Shown: positions 1 through 12,254 of the stretch, in pieces
Position numbering within the stretch: position 1 is the first letter of the stretch
How the letters are laid out: the number at the start of each line of letters is the position of its first letter
Assembly (NCBI RefSeq): GCF_025698545.1
Contig: NC_068570.1
Location: forward strand, 57,121,924 to 57,185,923
DNA from: Gossypium raimondii
Taxonomy: Eukaryota > Streptophyta > Magnoliopsida > Malvales > Malvaceae
Direction of reading: 5' to 3'
Length of the DNA: 64,000 nucleotides
Translations under genes and position numbers: made by a program
Notes under the pieces: model-generated
Told to the model about the DNA's origin: nothing
Database searches by the model: none
The model's input: only the letters and a program-made list of their open reading frames with translations

Positions 1-991
1 GTAAGTAGCATAATGCAAATTCGGCCATGATGCTAGTTTATGTTAAAAGTGTGTTTTATGGCATATTTTATGTGATGGAATGGTATGAATTTTGAGACTA
101 ATTTGCTAGTCGAATAAGTGAGAAATGAATTGGTTGCGGACTCATAATTTTGGCATATGGTCGGTAAATGAAAAGTAATGATATATGCTTGAATAAATTT
201 TATGTATCCGAATGACATGGAGTTGATGGTAATAAGGTTTGAACATTGAATTTATGAAGCGCAGGTAATGTATTATTGTTATATGAAATTAATATGAAAA
301 AAAATTATGATTATTATTAGTATTAATTCTGATATAATGTGGATTCTTCGATGTTGAAATGATTTAAGCGATATATTGAGCATATGTATGAGAATGAAAC
401 TCATACGAGTTAGTATAGATATGTACATGTGTCTTATAAGTATTGAAATGATAAGACTTGTGAATTGTGAATTAAACTATGTGAAAGAATATGGGATAGA
501 TTAGCGAATTTTACGATTTACACTATGAAATGGTACTGCCCTAATTATGTTACATTAAATTATGAAATGGATAATGTATACGTGATGTAATAGAGGTGGT
601 CTAACCACATGTGTGACACTTAGTTTATGAGATAGTGAGTATTTAATATATTACAATGGTTTAATAAGAAAAATATGACGGTACAAGAATGTGTAATGAT
701 ATGGATCAATTTGACAAGTAAGTGATAATTGATAAATTCATATGACGAGAAAGTGAAAGATTATAAGTTCATATAAAGCCATGAAATGAACAAACAATGA
801 TAGCTATAAGGCTTCAGTCGAATGAGTATGTATTGGGATTCGTAAACCCTAATTAGTGACTCAAAGGTAATAACTTGAAAGTTTTAATTCAGATGAAATT
901 TTTTAACTCGATTTAATACGTTTACATGTGTAAGAGTTCTAGTAATACCTCATACCCTATTCCGGTGTTGAATATGGGTAAGGATGTTACA
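1..991 (+). mobile_element. 3' part of a Ty3/gypsy LTR, cut by the window edge
   Basis: The stretch has no ORF of note and ends in TGTTACA at 985-991. It has the same terminal layout as the complete Tekay-type LTRs further right, which end in a GGTAAGG..TGTTACA-like context. No primer-binding site follows, so it is probably a solo or truncated LTR. The left end lies outside the window, so a target-site duplication cannot be tested. Confidence 0.5.
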
Positions 992-1607
992 TCTACCTAG
1001 TTTAAATCACACTATGTGTAGGCTTTTGTCCAGGTTTATTTTGATATAGCTAGTGACGGATCTTAGCTTTAAGTTTTGAGCGTGTCTAACTAAAATTTTT
1101 AAAAATTTTAATAGGTCTAATTATGGGTTTAAGTAATTTTAAAGGCTTAATGAAAATATACAAAAAAATTTTGAGGTGTCTAAGTGAAATTTTTAAAAAT
1201 TTTGAAAGGTTTAATGAGAATTTTTTTAAAAAATTGAATTTAATTAAAATTTTAAAAAACTTTAGAGCGAGGAAGACTCCCTAGGCTTTAATGATTGTCC
1301 GCCTTAAGATATAACTTTGTAATAATTATTTCAGGTTATAGTTATTGGAGTTAATTTTGAAGCAAATCTCTGTTTATGTTTAGCATGGAAAGGGGACAAG
1401 AATTAGAATGGGAAGAGGCACAACAGCTTGCCATTAGCGTTAATCTCGTCGCTTCAGCCAAATAGCACCTACAATTTCTTGCTGAAGTTGATAGGAAACG
1501 ACCTTCTATGATGGCCCTGTCTTAGACCTGGCCATTTATAGGTCAATCTTTCAACTCTAATAAGTTTTTTTATCTTTAATTTTTGCCTTGAATGATATTA
1601 ATTTATT
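992..1607. other. Intergenic, nothing firm
   Basis: AT-rich sequence with no coding signal. Around 1075-1280 it carries repeated 'aaaatttttaaaaattt' phrases like the interiors of the small hAT-like MITEs elsewhere in the window, so it may be a decayed copy. No terminal repeats could be fixed. Confidence 0.3.
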
Positions 1608-2168
1608 GAGTTAATTGCACCAAACATTCTCAAATTATGACCCTCACTTTTAATCGGTCCCTAAACTTCAAACTATTCTATTTACTTAATCGGTCCCTAA
1701 ACTTCAAACTATTCTAATTACATCTTTAAATTTTTATGTTATATCAATTAGGTCTTTTTATATCGTTAAATTAATTGTTACATGACAAGTCGATCTTATG
1801 TAATGTAATTTAAAATGAAAAGTTTAAGAAAAACGAAAATTGTAAAAATAGATGTTTTAAAATTTTTAATTTTGGGGTTTTCGATATTTTTATAGAAGAT
1901 TTATTATTCAACTTTTTAGTTTTACTTTATATTTAGTTTTTACTTTTAAAAGTTATGTGACAATGTTCCGTTTCTTTAAAATTTTCATTTTAAATTTAGC
2001 TACATTAGATTTGACGTTTCATTTAACAGTTAAATTAACAACTTTAATAGTAAAATGACTTAATTGGTATAATATCAATAGTTTGTCAATGAAATTAGAA
2101 TGTTTTGAAGTTTGGGTACCAATTTAGAATGAAGGTTATAGTTTGGGTGTGTCTAGTGCAATTAACTC
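1608..2168. mobile_element. Foldback MITE with GAGTTAATTGCAC ends
   Basis: The left end reads GAGTTAATTGCACCAAAC and the right end reads GTGCAATTAACTC, an inverted terminal repeat. Inner segments ('ccctaaacttcaaactattc' and 'gaatgttttgaagtttggg') are also roughly complementary. The same right terminus recurs near 31890-31905. There is no coding capacity. The superfamily is not certain. Confidence 0.5.
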
Positions 2169-2193
2169 TAATATGTTTATTCATATTCCCAGT

Positions 2194-2572
2194 GGTAAAA
2201 GTACCATGGAGGCCCTCATACAATGAGTCAGATTGCATTTTCCCCTTTCTACTTATAAAATGGGCAAATTAGTCTTTGTATGTTAGATAAAAGAGCAAAC
2301 TAGTTATTCTGTTAAAAATTCCATCCATTTCTATAGTTAAAAAATGGTTCTTGTATGTCAAAATGAGGTACACATGGCATGTCACATGTAATTGTATGGT
2401 TATTTTGTTAGTCGCGTTAATTTTTTAACAGTAGGAATAGATAATATTTTTAACAAAAAGAACCAGTTTGCTCGTTGATCTAACGTATAAGGACTAATTT
2501 GTCCATTTTTTGAATAAAAGAGGCAAAATGCAATCTGACTCTCGGTACAGAGACTTACATGATACTTTTACC
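2194..2572. mobile_element. MITE with GGTAAAAGTA.CATG inverted ends
   Basis: The left terminus GGTAAAAGTACCATGGAGG pairs with the complement of the right terminus, which reads GGTAAAAGTATCATGTAAG on the other strand. The 379-bp interior is non-coding and partly self-complementary. No clear target-site duplication was seen. Confidence 0.5.
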
Positions 2573-2619
2573 TACTTCTAGTTTTAAACGTGAAAGATTT
2601 TAAAATTGGAATAATAGCA

Positions 2620-2940
2620 CCTTTAACCCTCAACATTTATAAATTGTGTCAATTTAGTCTTAATTCTAAAAAACCTAACCCTCAACATTTACACATTATG
2701 TACTTTGGTCTTTTTTCCAATTTTTTTTTCTGACATTGAGGGTTAATTTAAAAAAAAGAAGAGAAAAGATAAAATTATTATCTTGGATTTTTGGGTGTTT
2801 CCATTTTTGGTAAACTTTTGATCAAATTTAGCCGATAAATTTATTTTTAACTTTTTAGGTGAAAAGATCACAAAAAAAAGTAAAATTACAAAAAAAAGGG
2901 GACCAAATTACACAATGTGTAAATGTTGAGGGCTAAAGTT
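2620..2940. mobile_element. Foldback MITE, CCCTCAACATTTA ends
   Basis: The phrase 'ccctcaacatttacacatt' near the left is matched in inverted orientation by 'aatgtgtaaatgttgaggg' near the right. The middle is A/T-rich and non-coding. This is one of three adjacent foldback elements between 1.6 and 3.0 kb. Confidence 0.45.
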
Positions 2941-3125
2941 ACAATTATATCAATCTTAAAAGCTATCACGTCATCTTTTCATTAGCTATTTAAAGACTGG
3001 TAACCAAAAAAGACAAAATCTAATAGTCGAGTGACGATTTTGTAACTTTTCATAATTGGATAACTAAAACATAAACTTAGTGATAGTCAAATGACTACCA
3101 CCCTTGTTTAAATTTCCCCCAATAT

Positions 3126-3366
3126 CATACCTGGTAAAAAAGAGGACTTTGTCTCTTAACAGCTGAAAGCAGATCATACTCGATACTCCTTGAAGAATTT
3201 ACAAAATTTTTGAGGAATTGACTACTCATATTAAGTTCATATGGCTCATACGGATACATCCTCTTCCATATTTCTTCGGTTTGCCTTCTACAAGTTGTGC
3301 AAATTACGGACATGACATTCTTATTGTCAAGGATTCTCCCATAGAGTTCCTCACAATCAGCCTTGT
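3126..3366 (-). pseudogene. Unrecognised coding-like exon fragment on the minus strand
   Basis: Read on the minus strand, an acceptor-like T-rich tract ending in TTAG precedes an open frame of about 80 codons with a balanced, protein-like composition. It includes MSVICTTCRRQTEEIWKRMY and ends near LFYQ before a possible donor 'gtatga'. The CxxC pair and the acidic/basic mix look more like a real exon than chance. I do not recognise the family. No matching flanking exons were found, so it may be a stranded or captured exon. Confidence 0.3.
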
Positions 3367-3417
3367 ATCGTACCTAACAAAGACAACAAATACACAAATT
3401 CGCAAAACTTCACTATG

Positions 3418-3420
<3 letters not shown>

Positions 3421-3448
<28 letters not shown>

Positions 3449-3449
3449 G
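3421..3449. repeat. (AT)n microsatellite
   Basis: An uninterrupted AT dinucleotide run of about 14 units sits in otherwise unassigned sequence (3370-3900). Confidence 0.85.
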
Positions 3450-3910
3450 TAATGTTGCATTTATGTTCCAAGGTTTAAAAGTGTACTGGGTTAAGCCTAT
3501 GGCAATGCTAAATCCATTCACAGTCAAGTGGCACAACCAAAGGGCCTTCCAAAATCGTAGGTTCTGTATGTTTGCCAAGTAGTGGAAGCCAATAGTGTTT
3601 GTACCTAAAGTTGAACGTTATCAAAGGTAAATGAATTGTCAGAATAATTTTTTTGTCCAAGTCTTTTTTTTTAGCTTAATATTTTTATCGAAATCCTCTA
3701 AAATTTTAAGCGAGCCTTTGAGCCTAGACGAATGACTCGTCCATGAATAGATGTAAAGTAAAACCTAATAGGGGGTTGGGAGATGCATGTAAAAGCGAGT
3801 AAGCAAAATAACAAAGAAGTGATAAACTAAAGGCGTCATGCGACTGGGTGGAAAAGAATTAGTACCTAGTGCTTAAAAAAAAGTAAATGAGATCGTGCTA
3901 AACACTTTAA

Positions 3911-4050
3911 GGGTCCCCTTGGATGAACGTTTACCTTTATTGTAGTGCGTTTAGTTTTTTTCTTGTTTCATGCTATAGTACTATTTTATCTTACTGCCAT
4001 CGGTTTTTATACTAACCACAAATAAACGTATCACCCACCCAAATGGGCCC
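3911..4050. mobile_element. Tourist/PIF-Harbinger-like MITE with TAA target duplication
   Basis: The element begins GGGTCCCCTTGGATG and ends CACCCAAATGGGCCC. The ends are roughly inverted and flanked by TAA at 3908-3910 and 4051-4053. A 3-bp TAA/TTA target duplication is usual for PIF/Harbinger elements. Length is 140 bp, with no coding. It is related to the copies at 4777 and 7113. Confidence 0.55.
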
Positions 4051-4053
4051 TAA

Positions 4054-4776
4054 AAAGTTAGGCAAAGTACATTAATCTCACATTGATAAAAAGGGAATTT
4101 CTTTGATCTTATAAAGTGTGCTACACATTTTATATATGTCTTTTGAAAGAGATCGACGACGAAACTAAGCTTTGAATGTTTGAATTTAATGACTTTCAAA
4201 TAAAATTTACGGAGATCGATGACGAGTTATTCATGAACCAAACTAACTTGAGTAGCTTTTTTATTATTTCAAATAAAATTAATTTTTATATTAATGTGTA
4301 TATATTTTGATAATATATACTACTCTAATGTAAACATTAAAATAATGTTAAGATGACTATATAAAATTTTCAACAAAAAAAATATAGAATTATTAAATAT
4401 TAAATTAAAATAATATAAATCATTTTTTTTAAATAATATGGGCGGGTCTAAAATGGATTTGAGTTCATCTGTTGCAAATATGAGCGGGTTTAGGTAAAAT
4501 TTTAAGCTAAACTAGACTTAAACTTGACCCGCCACGACCCATGAACATATCTATTTTTTAAATAAATCCATTAAGTTCTACCTTCCACAAAAGTGGGAAA
4601 AAAAACTTTAATTGTAGCACATTAGTACTAAATAAGGAGATAACGGATCATCTTCCCATAAACCCGCCGTAGAAAGAATAAATTTCTGTCTGTCACCATT
4701 AATAAGTGTATGGTACGAAATTGTTTTCACACGTTTCATAACAAAAGAAACCCAATTATGATAAAAACCTAATTTT
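4054..4776. other. Intergenic with a TIR-element fragment at 4440-4556
   Basis: No gene was seen. At 4440-4556 the phrases 'gggcgggtctaaaatgg' and 'gacccgccacgacccatga' resemble the ends of the longer TIR element at 8844-9536, so this is probably an internally deleted relative. The rest is AT-rich and unassigned. Confidence 0.35.
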
Positions 4777-5054
4777 GGGTAGGTTTGGATAGGCTATTGG
4801 TTGCGGTGTGGTACGTTTAGCTTACTTTTTGTCTCACGCTACAGTATCACTACAGTATTTAATCTCACCGCCACCGCTATTTTTACACTAATCGCAGGTA
4901 AACGCACCGCCCATCCAAACCCACCCTTCGGCGCTGCAGTACGTTTAGGTTGCTTTTTTCTTATGCTATAGTATCGTTATAGTACCTAATCTCACCGCCA
5001 CTGCTAGTTTTACACTAACCGCAAGTAAACGCACTACCCATCCAAACCCATCTT
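4777..5054. mobile_element. Two abutting Tourist-like MITE copies
   Basis: The first copy (4777-4926) runs from GGGTAGGTTTGGATAGGC to CCATCCAAACCCACCC. A second, left-truncated copy follows directly, with the same 'cgtttag..tatagtatc..ctcaccgcca' interior and a right end CCATCCAAACCCATC. Both share their interior with the 7113-7251 copy. Head-to-tail abutment suggests nested insertion or unequal exchange. Confidence 0.55.
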
Positions 5055-7112
5055 TAAACATTAATCGCTCAAGAAAATAACACTTCACCTTATAATATAC
5101 TTTGCTCATATCAAATTATGTTCCTTACATTTATGCTTTAATAAACGAAAGAGATAAGTTGTTTGCTTCTTATTTTTTGTTTTATTCAGCGGCGATGCCA
5201 GCTTCCGAGGTGAGTATCGCCCGCATTTTTCCTCTCTCATCAACCCTTTCTTTCTTTTTTCTTCTCATTCACTACACATGTTTTCTCTCTTTTCAGTTTG
5301 CAAATCTTTGTTGTCTTTATAACTTGTGATGGACAAATGATGCGCCAGTCATTCGATAAAACTCCACTGGCCACCAGTAGTTTTTCTTGGAAAGTGGCTG
5401 GCTCTTCGTCAACTTTTTAATATGTTTCTGTTTTAGAAGTTTTTGTCTACTCTTGTAGCACATTTCTTATTCTTGCTTATGCATGTAATCTTAGTTTTAA
5501 GTGATTTTAGGGATGATTTTGTTGTTGTCCTCTCTAGTGGGGTGAATACTCGATTCTTTTGTCAGTTTTTGCTTACCGCTCTGGACCATCTGGGGTTGTT
5601 TTTTTTTTCATATTCAGTACTTGCAATCACTTCAAATATGTTGTGCTTGATTTATGACAAAACCAATTGTCAACGTGTCATAATATTCTATTAATGCTAA
5701 GGCTAAAGCCCTTGTTGTGTTGATGGAGCTTGTCCTTCACTATCTATGACGAGTATTTGCTATTTTTTTCTCTGAATTGTATGGTTCTATTCATTGAATG
5801 AATTAATACATTTACTTTTTTTTTTAAATAAACAGAGGAGATCATATGTCAATAACATATTATCAGAAATTATTCTTCATTAATATAATAATCAACATCC
5901 TTGAAATTACTTAAAAATAGGTTACAAAGATTAATTGGTCTCAAATCAATTATTTTCCTCCTCCTTTTTACTAAACATAAGTTTAGAAAATTAAGCAAGC
6001 ATCAATCCTAATAAAATTAACATCAGTACTAATGAAAATTAGCATCAGTCTATTTAATATTTTCCTTCTATTGTTAATTTTAGGATCAAAACAATATTAA
6101 TGGAGTTAGCACCACCGTTATTTAGAATATTTAAACAATAATTAATCACATCAAACCCTACAACATATCAATATTTCTATTACAATAAAATCCCACATTC
6201 AGATTTGGATGTCTAAACAACTTCAAATCAAAATTTATTAACTTGTCTTTTCGTAACAAAAATCATAAAATGAATATGGATAACTCTTCGTTGAATTAGA
6301 CTGTGATTAGAATAAGATCGTAAATGATGCAATTGGTATAAAAAGTGAGTTATGATTTGATTGGTGCATTCTAAAATAAACTTTTATCATGATATTTAAA
6401 GCAATAAATTTGATGAAATAAGTACTTGAATATCGAGGTTGTAAGGAGATGTCTATGTCATGGATGAACTTGAATTAAAGTCTAAGGTCTTCAAACTTTT
6501 CATCAATTAATCTTCTTTATAATTCATGAGCTCACGTTTGCACTTTGGACTCGATTATTTAATTCATTCATCCAATTAAATAATAATTCAAAGAAATTAA
6601 ATTAATTCCATGTCATTCATTGCCTTATTGAAGAAAATGCAATTATTGGGTATAGGAATCCATGCCATCTATATTTTTCCTTTCGATTTATCCATTAATT
6701 ATAGGTTTTTACATGCAATCCGTTCAAAGTTAGTAGACGAACCAATTGGACATATATAATTAGATTTAAAATATCTTGTAATTAATTTTGAATCTTCGTC
6801 TATTAATTATAAGATTATTTAATCATGGAATCAAACCATTAAAAGTATCATGATTGAACTTCTAATTATATACCATTACGAAAGCTACTTATTTATTAAG
6901 CTTTGATCCGATAACCTTGTCTTATGTGTGTTTCACTCATATGACCATGGTCCCTTAAGGTTAAATTTGTTTATCTAGTTTAATTATTTTATTTCAAGCT
7001 TACATTGTATCTTCTATGATGAAAATAATTATTATATATACCAGTAATGACTACATAATCTGTCCTAAACAAATTATCCATGGTCATGCTCCATTTTCAT
7101 AAATCATACTTA
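5055..7112. other. Intergenic, repeat-like, no gene assigned
   Basis: A short acceptor-ATG-donor arrangement (CAG, ATGCCAGCTTCCGAG, GTGAGT) at about 5180-5215 could be a small first exon, but nothing downstream continues it convincingly. From about 6200 the text looks like a decayed LTR. No terminal repeats or pol motifs were found. Confidence 0.25.
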
Positions 7113-7251
7113 GGGTGGGTTTGGATGGGCGATTGGGTGCGGTGCGGTGCGTTTAACTTACTTTTTGTCTAATGCTATAATATCTAATCTCACTGTCACC
7201 GCTATTTTTATACTAACCGCAGGTAAATACATTGCCCATCAAAATCCACCC
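7113..7251. mobile_element. Tourist/PIF-Harbinger-like MITE with TTA target duplication
   Basis: A 139-bp element bounded by GGGTGGGTTTGGATGGGC and GCCCATCAAAATCCACCC, an 18-bp imperfect inverted repeat. TTA occurs directly on both sides (7110-7112 and 7252-7254). The interior 'gcggtgcgtttaacttac' is shared with the 3911 and 4777 copies. It is non-coding. Confidence 0.65.
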
Positions 7252-7426
7252 TTAGACTTTGAAAGGATACCATTGACTTTATATTGAGCTATGATTCTCA
7301 CTATTGTGAGTGAAGTCATATCATGCACACATGATCATTCACTTACTCAAGATTTAAGTGATTTTGTTACAGAATTAATAGTCTTAATTTTTAGGTCGTA
7401 ATGACAATTGGAATGATATTAACTAT

Positions 7427-7767
7427 TATTTATTCATTATCTATGTCACTTCAAATGTTGTACAGATAGAGGCTATTTAATGCTCAAAGTTTTGTTTTTT
7501 TTTTTTTGGACCATGAAATTTATTTGTTTTTTATCTCTATCTTTTTACCAGTAATAGGTATTGGTGTTTATCTAGATTTCATCCTCTCATTATCAATGGA
7601 TTTAAAATTAATTTAAGTTGGGTTTTGTTTAATATATTGTCAGTCTAGACAATTACATTTACGTCTCTTTTTTAAAGAGTCAATCCAACTTTGATAGCTA
7701 AGATAAGTTATCTCTCCAATTAAACTTATAAACGACATGATAGTCTTAACACGAGCCATTTGCTCAT
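7427..7767. repeat. Direct repeat, left copy
   Basis: The copy starts at TATTTATTCATTATCTA and ends CGAGCCATTTGCTCAT. A second copy in the same orientation lies at 8519-8851 and diverges by scattered substitutions and small indels. The pair flanks a LINE relic. The text looks like LTR or spacer DNA rather than coding sequence. Confidence 0.7.
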
Positions 7768-7825
7768 TCTAACCCGTTCCAAAGAATTTTCCTTTTCATC
7801 CTATTCAGACTGGCATAAGCAAAAG

Positions 7826-8160
7826 CTATGAATATATTTTGCGATTGAACACTGTTGCGAACCATACCAAAATAAACTGCGAATGATTGCGAACTACCTC
7901 CACCCTAACCGATTCTTTCCATCCAACCCAAATGCGACCAAAAAAACCAACCGTTTCTACCCAATGAGAATACTGAAAACCCATTTTGGCAATAATAGCA
8001 TCCGCTTTAGAACCATTAACCCTCGACTCCAACAAATTAGCAATATCAGGTCTATACACCAAATCACATTTCCGGAAAATACAAGGAAATTTTGCGCTCG
8101 CACACCCTTGATAGTTCAAAGAAAAAACAGACAAATTCAAATCCATATAGAATTAAAAGG
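7826..8160 (-). pseudogene. LINE ORF2 endonuclease N-terminal fragment
   Basis: On the minus strand an open frame of about 106 codons starts with a short N-terminus containing 'LNYQGCAS' and continues with 'RPDIANLLESRVNGSKAD', 'IIAKMGFQYSHWVE' and 'GFFGRIWVGWKES'. These match the order of motifs at the start of plant LINE (L1-type) apurinic-endonuclease domains: nucleic-acid-binding start, 'PDI..LLE(T/S)R', '..GF.GG(I)W..W'. The endonuclease breaks off after about 100 residues and the reverse transcriptase is absent, so this is a truncated relic. Upstream on the same strand (8161-8500) lies ORF1-tail-like sequence. Confidence 0.65.
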
Positions 8161-8500
8161 TTAAGAAGAACCGACCTTTACTGTCGGGCAACATTTTTAG
8201 CTTCTAGTTGCCTATCAGCCACCTTCAGACCTCCTGTACCACCCTTCTTTCAATGATGAGAAGAGATATGGTCCACTATACTATTGATCGATCCCGAGTA
8301 TTGCCTGACAGCTTCAGACGAGTCCCCTGATCCCGCATTGTCTTTCTAAGCTTCCTTCCTTTTTTGGCAGCATCGGCTTTACCTCTAACAAATTGCCCTT
8401 TAAAAACTGTTTCATCACTGCCCATCACTTCCACCTGGTCAACTTCCGCTACCTCAACCAGATTTGGGTAAACCTTTTCTATAAAAACAACTGTTGATTG
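8161..8500 (-). pseudogene. Probable LINE ORF1 3' tail
   Basis: Minus-strand reading gives a charged, basic peptide (VEVAEVDQVEVMGSDE, then KADAAKKGRKLRKTMRDQG), followed by breaks before the ORF2 fragment. The position directly upstream of the endonuclease on the same strand fits LINE ORF1. The sequence itself is not diagnostic. Confidence 0.35.
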
Positions 8501-8518
8501 CTTTGATGGGTCAACTCC

Positions 8519-8851
8519 TATTTATTCATTATCTAATGTCACATCAAATGTTGTATGGATACAACCTATTTAATGCTCCAAGTTTTTTTTTTTTATTCTG
8601 GACCACCGGAGTTATTTGTTTCGATCTCTTTGTACCAATAATAGGTATTGATATTTATCTAGATTTTGTTTTCCCATTATCAATGGATTTAAATTAATTT
8701 AATTTGGGTTTTGTCTAATGTATTATCAATCTAGACAATTACATCTACGTCTCTTTTCTAGAGAGTCAATCCAACTCTAATAGTTAAGATAAGTTCTCTC
8801 CAATTGAATTTATAGACGACATGATAGTCTTAACACGAGCCATTTGCTCAT
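8519..8851. repeat. Direct repeat, right copy
   Basis: Second copy of the 7427-7767 repeat in the same orientation, starting TATTTATTCATTATCTA and ending CGAGCCATTTGCTCAT. The right end runs straight into the TIR element that begins near 8844. Confidence 0.7.
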
Positions 8852-9536
8852 GGGTCGAGCCATCCACCTAGCCCAAAGGCCCGCCCGAAAATGGAGGGTT
8901 TGAACAAAAATACGAGGTCTGAAAAATAGGCTTGGGTAAAATTTAAGGTCTGTTTTCTATATGGACCGAGCCTTGGACAAGTTTTTTGTCCCAAGCTCGG
9001 CCAAATTCGAATATATTATGTTATTAAAAAAATTATATTAATTATGTACGTTAAATAATAATTATATATATTTATATTTATATTAAACCACTAATCCAAT
9101 AACAATTAAACCCATTACCTAAAACCTAAAAAAAACTTACCCAACTAAATAACCCAACCCAAAATATAAAAATTTAAAAAGTATATTTAATGCAATAAAA
9201 TATTTATTATATTTATTTGTATATTTTAATATAATAAAATATTTATTATATTTATGATAGTATTTTTTAATATAAATACTTTTTAATGCATTTTGAATGT
9301 GTTAGAAAACTTTTATTTTAGCCTTTTTTAGTGCCTTTAGTGTATTATATTTTTTAAAAATATATTTTAAAATAAAAACTAATCTAAAAGAAATCAAATA
9401 AGGCGAGCTGGGTCGGGCTAAGATTTACCTTTCTTAAATTGGGTCGGGCTTAGGCAAAAAAGTAAGTTCATTTTTTGACTTGAAAAATTGGTCTAGATAC
9501 TTTGCATGGGCTCGGTCTGACCTGACCCATGAGCAC
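8844..9536. mobile_element. TIR element with GCTCATGGGTC ends
   Basis: The left end reads TTGCTCATGGGTCGAGCC and the right end reads GACCTGACCCATGAGCAC, an inverted pair. The subterminal parts are G/C-rich phrases of 'gggcttgggtaa' type and the core (9000-9400) is A/T-rich and non-coding. It is a non-autonomous element of about 690 bp. Related fragments appear at 4440-4556 and 39440-39660. Confidence 0.55.
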
Positions 9537-12246
9537 CTTTAACCCTCTACTATTAAAAAAAAATCAAATAAGGCCAAACTGGAACATGGTTAACCTTTAC
9601 TGATTAAAAAAGACATGAAAATGACGTTTCTCATTTACGTTCAACTCTAAAAAGATATTGTATTTGTGAAATCATAAAAAGCTTTCAAAATAAAATTTTA
9701 TTAAACAACGAATGACTTTGTTTAACCATAAATGTCAACTCTGTTAAAATTTGGACATTTTGTTATTCTTTTCAATAATATAGAATTAAACTGATCCATT
9801 TAATTGTAATAAAGAGACATATCACATGTATTTAAATCATCTTGTCACTAATTCATGTAATAAATTATATTTTCCAACTATGAATTATTTTTCCTCATCT
9901 TTATAAAATTTCACCAAACTAATCAAATTTTAAATTGAAATAGAAATTAAAGGTATCTTTCAAGGTTGTCGGAAAGTGAAGGTAATTATGGTGATGCCCT
10001 TTTATTTTTCTCACTTTAGGCAACCATGCATACATGCATTTGTGACACTTTAAAGTGAGAGAGGGTTTCCTTTCTTCTTCCTCCGTTTATTCAGTCATTG
10101 CTTCCTCACTTGCTTTTCTTATCCCTTTACCTTTCTTCTCTTCTATTTTGACTTGCTACTCAACAACTTTGTAACAATAGGTTCCGGCCATATCTACTCA
10201 TAACCCCTCCCCAATCCATAAATAGGAGGATAATACGCTTCAGCTCACTCAAACCCACATCCTCTTGCATTGGCAATAATGTCATACCAATCGAGTTAAG
10301 ACTCGATCGACTAACTTTATGTTTTAAGAATAAATAAATATAAATAATAAATGAGTAATTTGGTGGGTTTAGGTTGCCCTAGCTTTTCCACGGTTTATTT
10401 TTAAGTCTAGGGATATAAGATTGAACTCGACTTTACCCATAAACACAATTTTGGATATCATTTAAAAAAAGGCATTTTTATAATATTATTTGGAGTTAAT
10501 GTGTATTTTCTCTAAATTTGATAATTTATCTGAGTTGGTATTTTTCTTTAAAATTTAAATGATATTTAAATTTGAAAATACTTTTAATTAATACCCATCA
10601 ATTCTAAATTATTTTAAAAATATAAAATAGTATGAAAATTAGAAATATTTTTTGAAAAATTATAAAAAATCTAAAAACTCAAATATTTATAAAGTAAAAC
10701 TTATATTTGCTTTTCCTTTAAGAATAAAAACTTTTAACTAATTACTTTTTCATTTTAACTTTTCCCTTTGCTTTTTCTTATTTTTATTTGATCACTTTCG
10801 TAAATGTTTGACTCTTATATCTCCGTTTTGAAAGGCATGGTCCTTATGTGAGCAACTCCTACAAAGTTGGACCTCAATTTGAGCATTTAACCTTTTTTGA
10901 TCTTCTTCATTTTCTTTCAATTTCATTCATCTTACCGAAAAAAGGGCCGCTCCTTTCTTCTCCAAGCTGAAACTACCGCTGCTCTCCCCGTCAACCAACA
11001 CTTTTTTGTCCAAACAATGGCACTAGTGAATTTCGTCCTCTCGTCTCTTCTCAGATTTCCAGACACATCATTCTAGGACACCAAGGGACCCATTAAATCC
11101 AAAATATTTTCTATCTCTATCACTATCCGTCAGATTGACCAAAAAATCCAACCACGACCTCTCTTCAACTCATCTTGCCTTGCCACCATTAGGATTTCCG
11201 TGGTGACAACCAAATACCTTAGAAGTTTCAAAGTTGCATGCAAATTGAGAAGAGGACAAGAGAAAATATAACAATCTTTAATTACAACTTCAAAATAAGA
11301 TGAAAATGATTACAAAACTTTCCACAAAATCCAACATCTTATGTAACATGTTATATTAATGTATAATTTTTTTTCATTAATTTAGAATTTCAATTGTTTA
11401 TATAAATATTATTTCATTATTATTTATACATTCCAAGTCCCACCATATGTTTTTGTCATGTGTGAGTTTTAGTTCGATTAATCAACTTTTGTATGATTTG
11501 TTCCGGGTTTTACTCTCTTTATGCTATAATAGTTTCATTCTACAGTTTGTGGTTGCTCGGACATGTACTTGTAAACTTTCAACAAAAAAAAAAAAGAGCA
11601 AATATCTATGAACTATATTTTGCAAGGCATCAAAAAGACAAAAACAGTTTTTGATTCTGTACTATGTATAAATTATATATGTAAATATTAATTTTTAGAT
11701 GATGATGATGTGACACAATCTTAGAGTGTTACATCATCACATTTTTACGCAAGGGAAGGGGTTGCTTTCATTGGAAGGAGCCATCCTAATCGATTTTAGT
11801 TTGATCCACGTTCACCGCACCAATTGTTGATACAAGAAATTAATAAGAAAGAGTTAATGAGGAGGTGTTGGAGGGTTTGAAACAATTCACTCTTGTAGGG
11901 CAGATAGCCATCAATGGTGAAATTGAGAGGATAAGTAATGGAGGGCTTCCATGGTGGGAGAAAGAGTTAGGAAATGTATTTCATGGCTGAAGAGTGGAAG
12001 AGAGGAAGAACCCCAAAAAGACCCCCTTTGCTCTCATATTAAGAAGTGTATATATAGAGTTCTTGGTATGACTCACATTGTGGCTAAGATAAAAGAGTTT
12101 GCACTATGCTTGAAAAAAATACCAAAATTTTTAAGATTTATTGAAGTTTTTAACTTAAATCAATACTAAAATTTCTAACAAAAGCATTAAAATTTTGGCG
12201 TACACTCCAAACGTACCATTAAATGTTTTAACTAAAATATTTATGC
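9537..12246. other. Intergenic, no gene recognised
   Basis: AT-rich sequence with weak ORFs only. A tRNA-like SINE remnant lies at 10243-10312. A stretch at 10900-11260 is richer in C and could be a decayed transcribed unit, but it holds no sustained frame. A short open frame at 11951-12169 has no recognisable motif. Confidence 0.3.
10243..10312 (-). repeat. tRNA-derived SINE-like fragment
   Basis: Minus-strand reading has a box-A-like phrase ('cttaactcgattggta') followed by a box-B-like 'gatgtgggttt' about 40 bp later, the layout of a Pol III tRNA promoter. The same module recurs at 41292-41362 and 54853-54920. It does not fold as a full tRNA. Confidence 0.4.
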
Positions 12247-12254
12247 ATAACAAA

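Noticed and set aside
5180-5340. Possible first exon ATGCCAGCTTCCGAG followed by GTGAGT
   Set aside because: Only five codons, and no downstream exon could be joined to it.
10900-11260. C-rich stretch that might be an exon
   Set aside because: No sustained frame, no splice borders and no recognisable motif.
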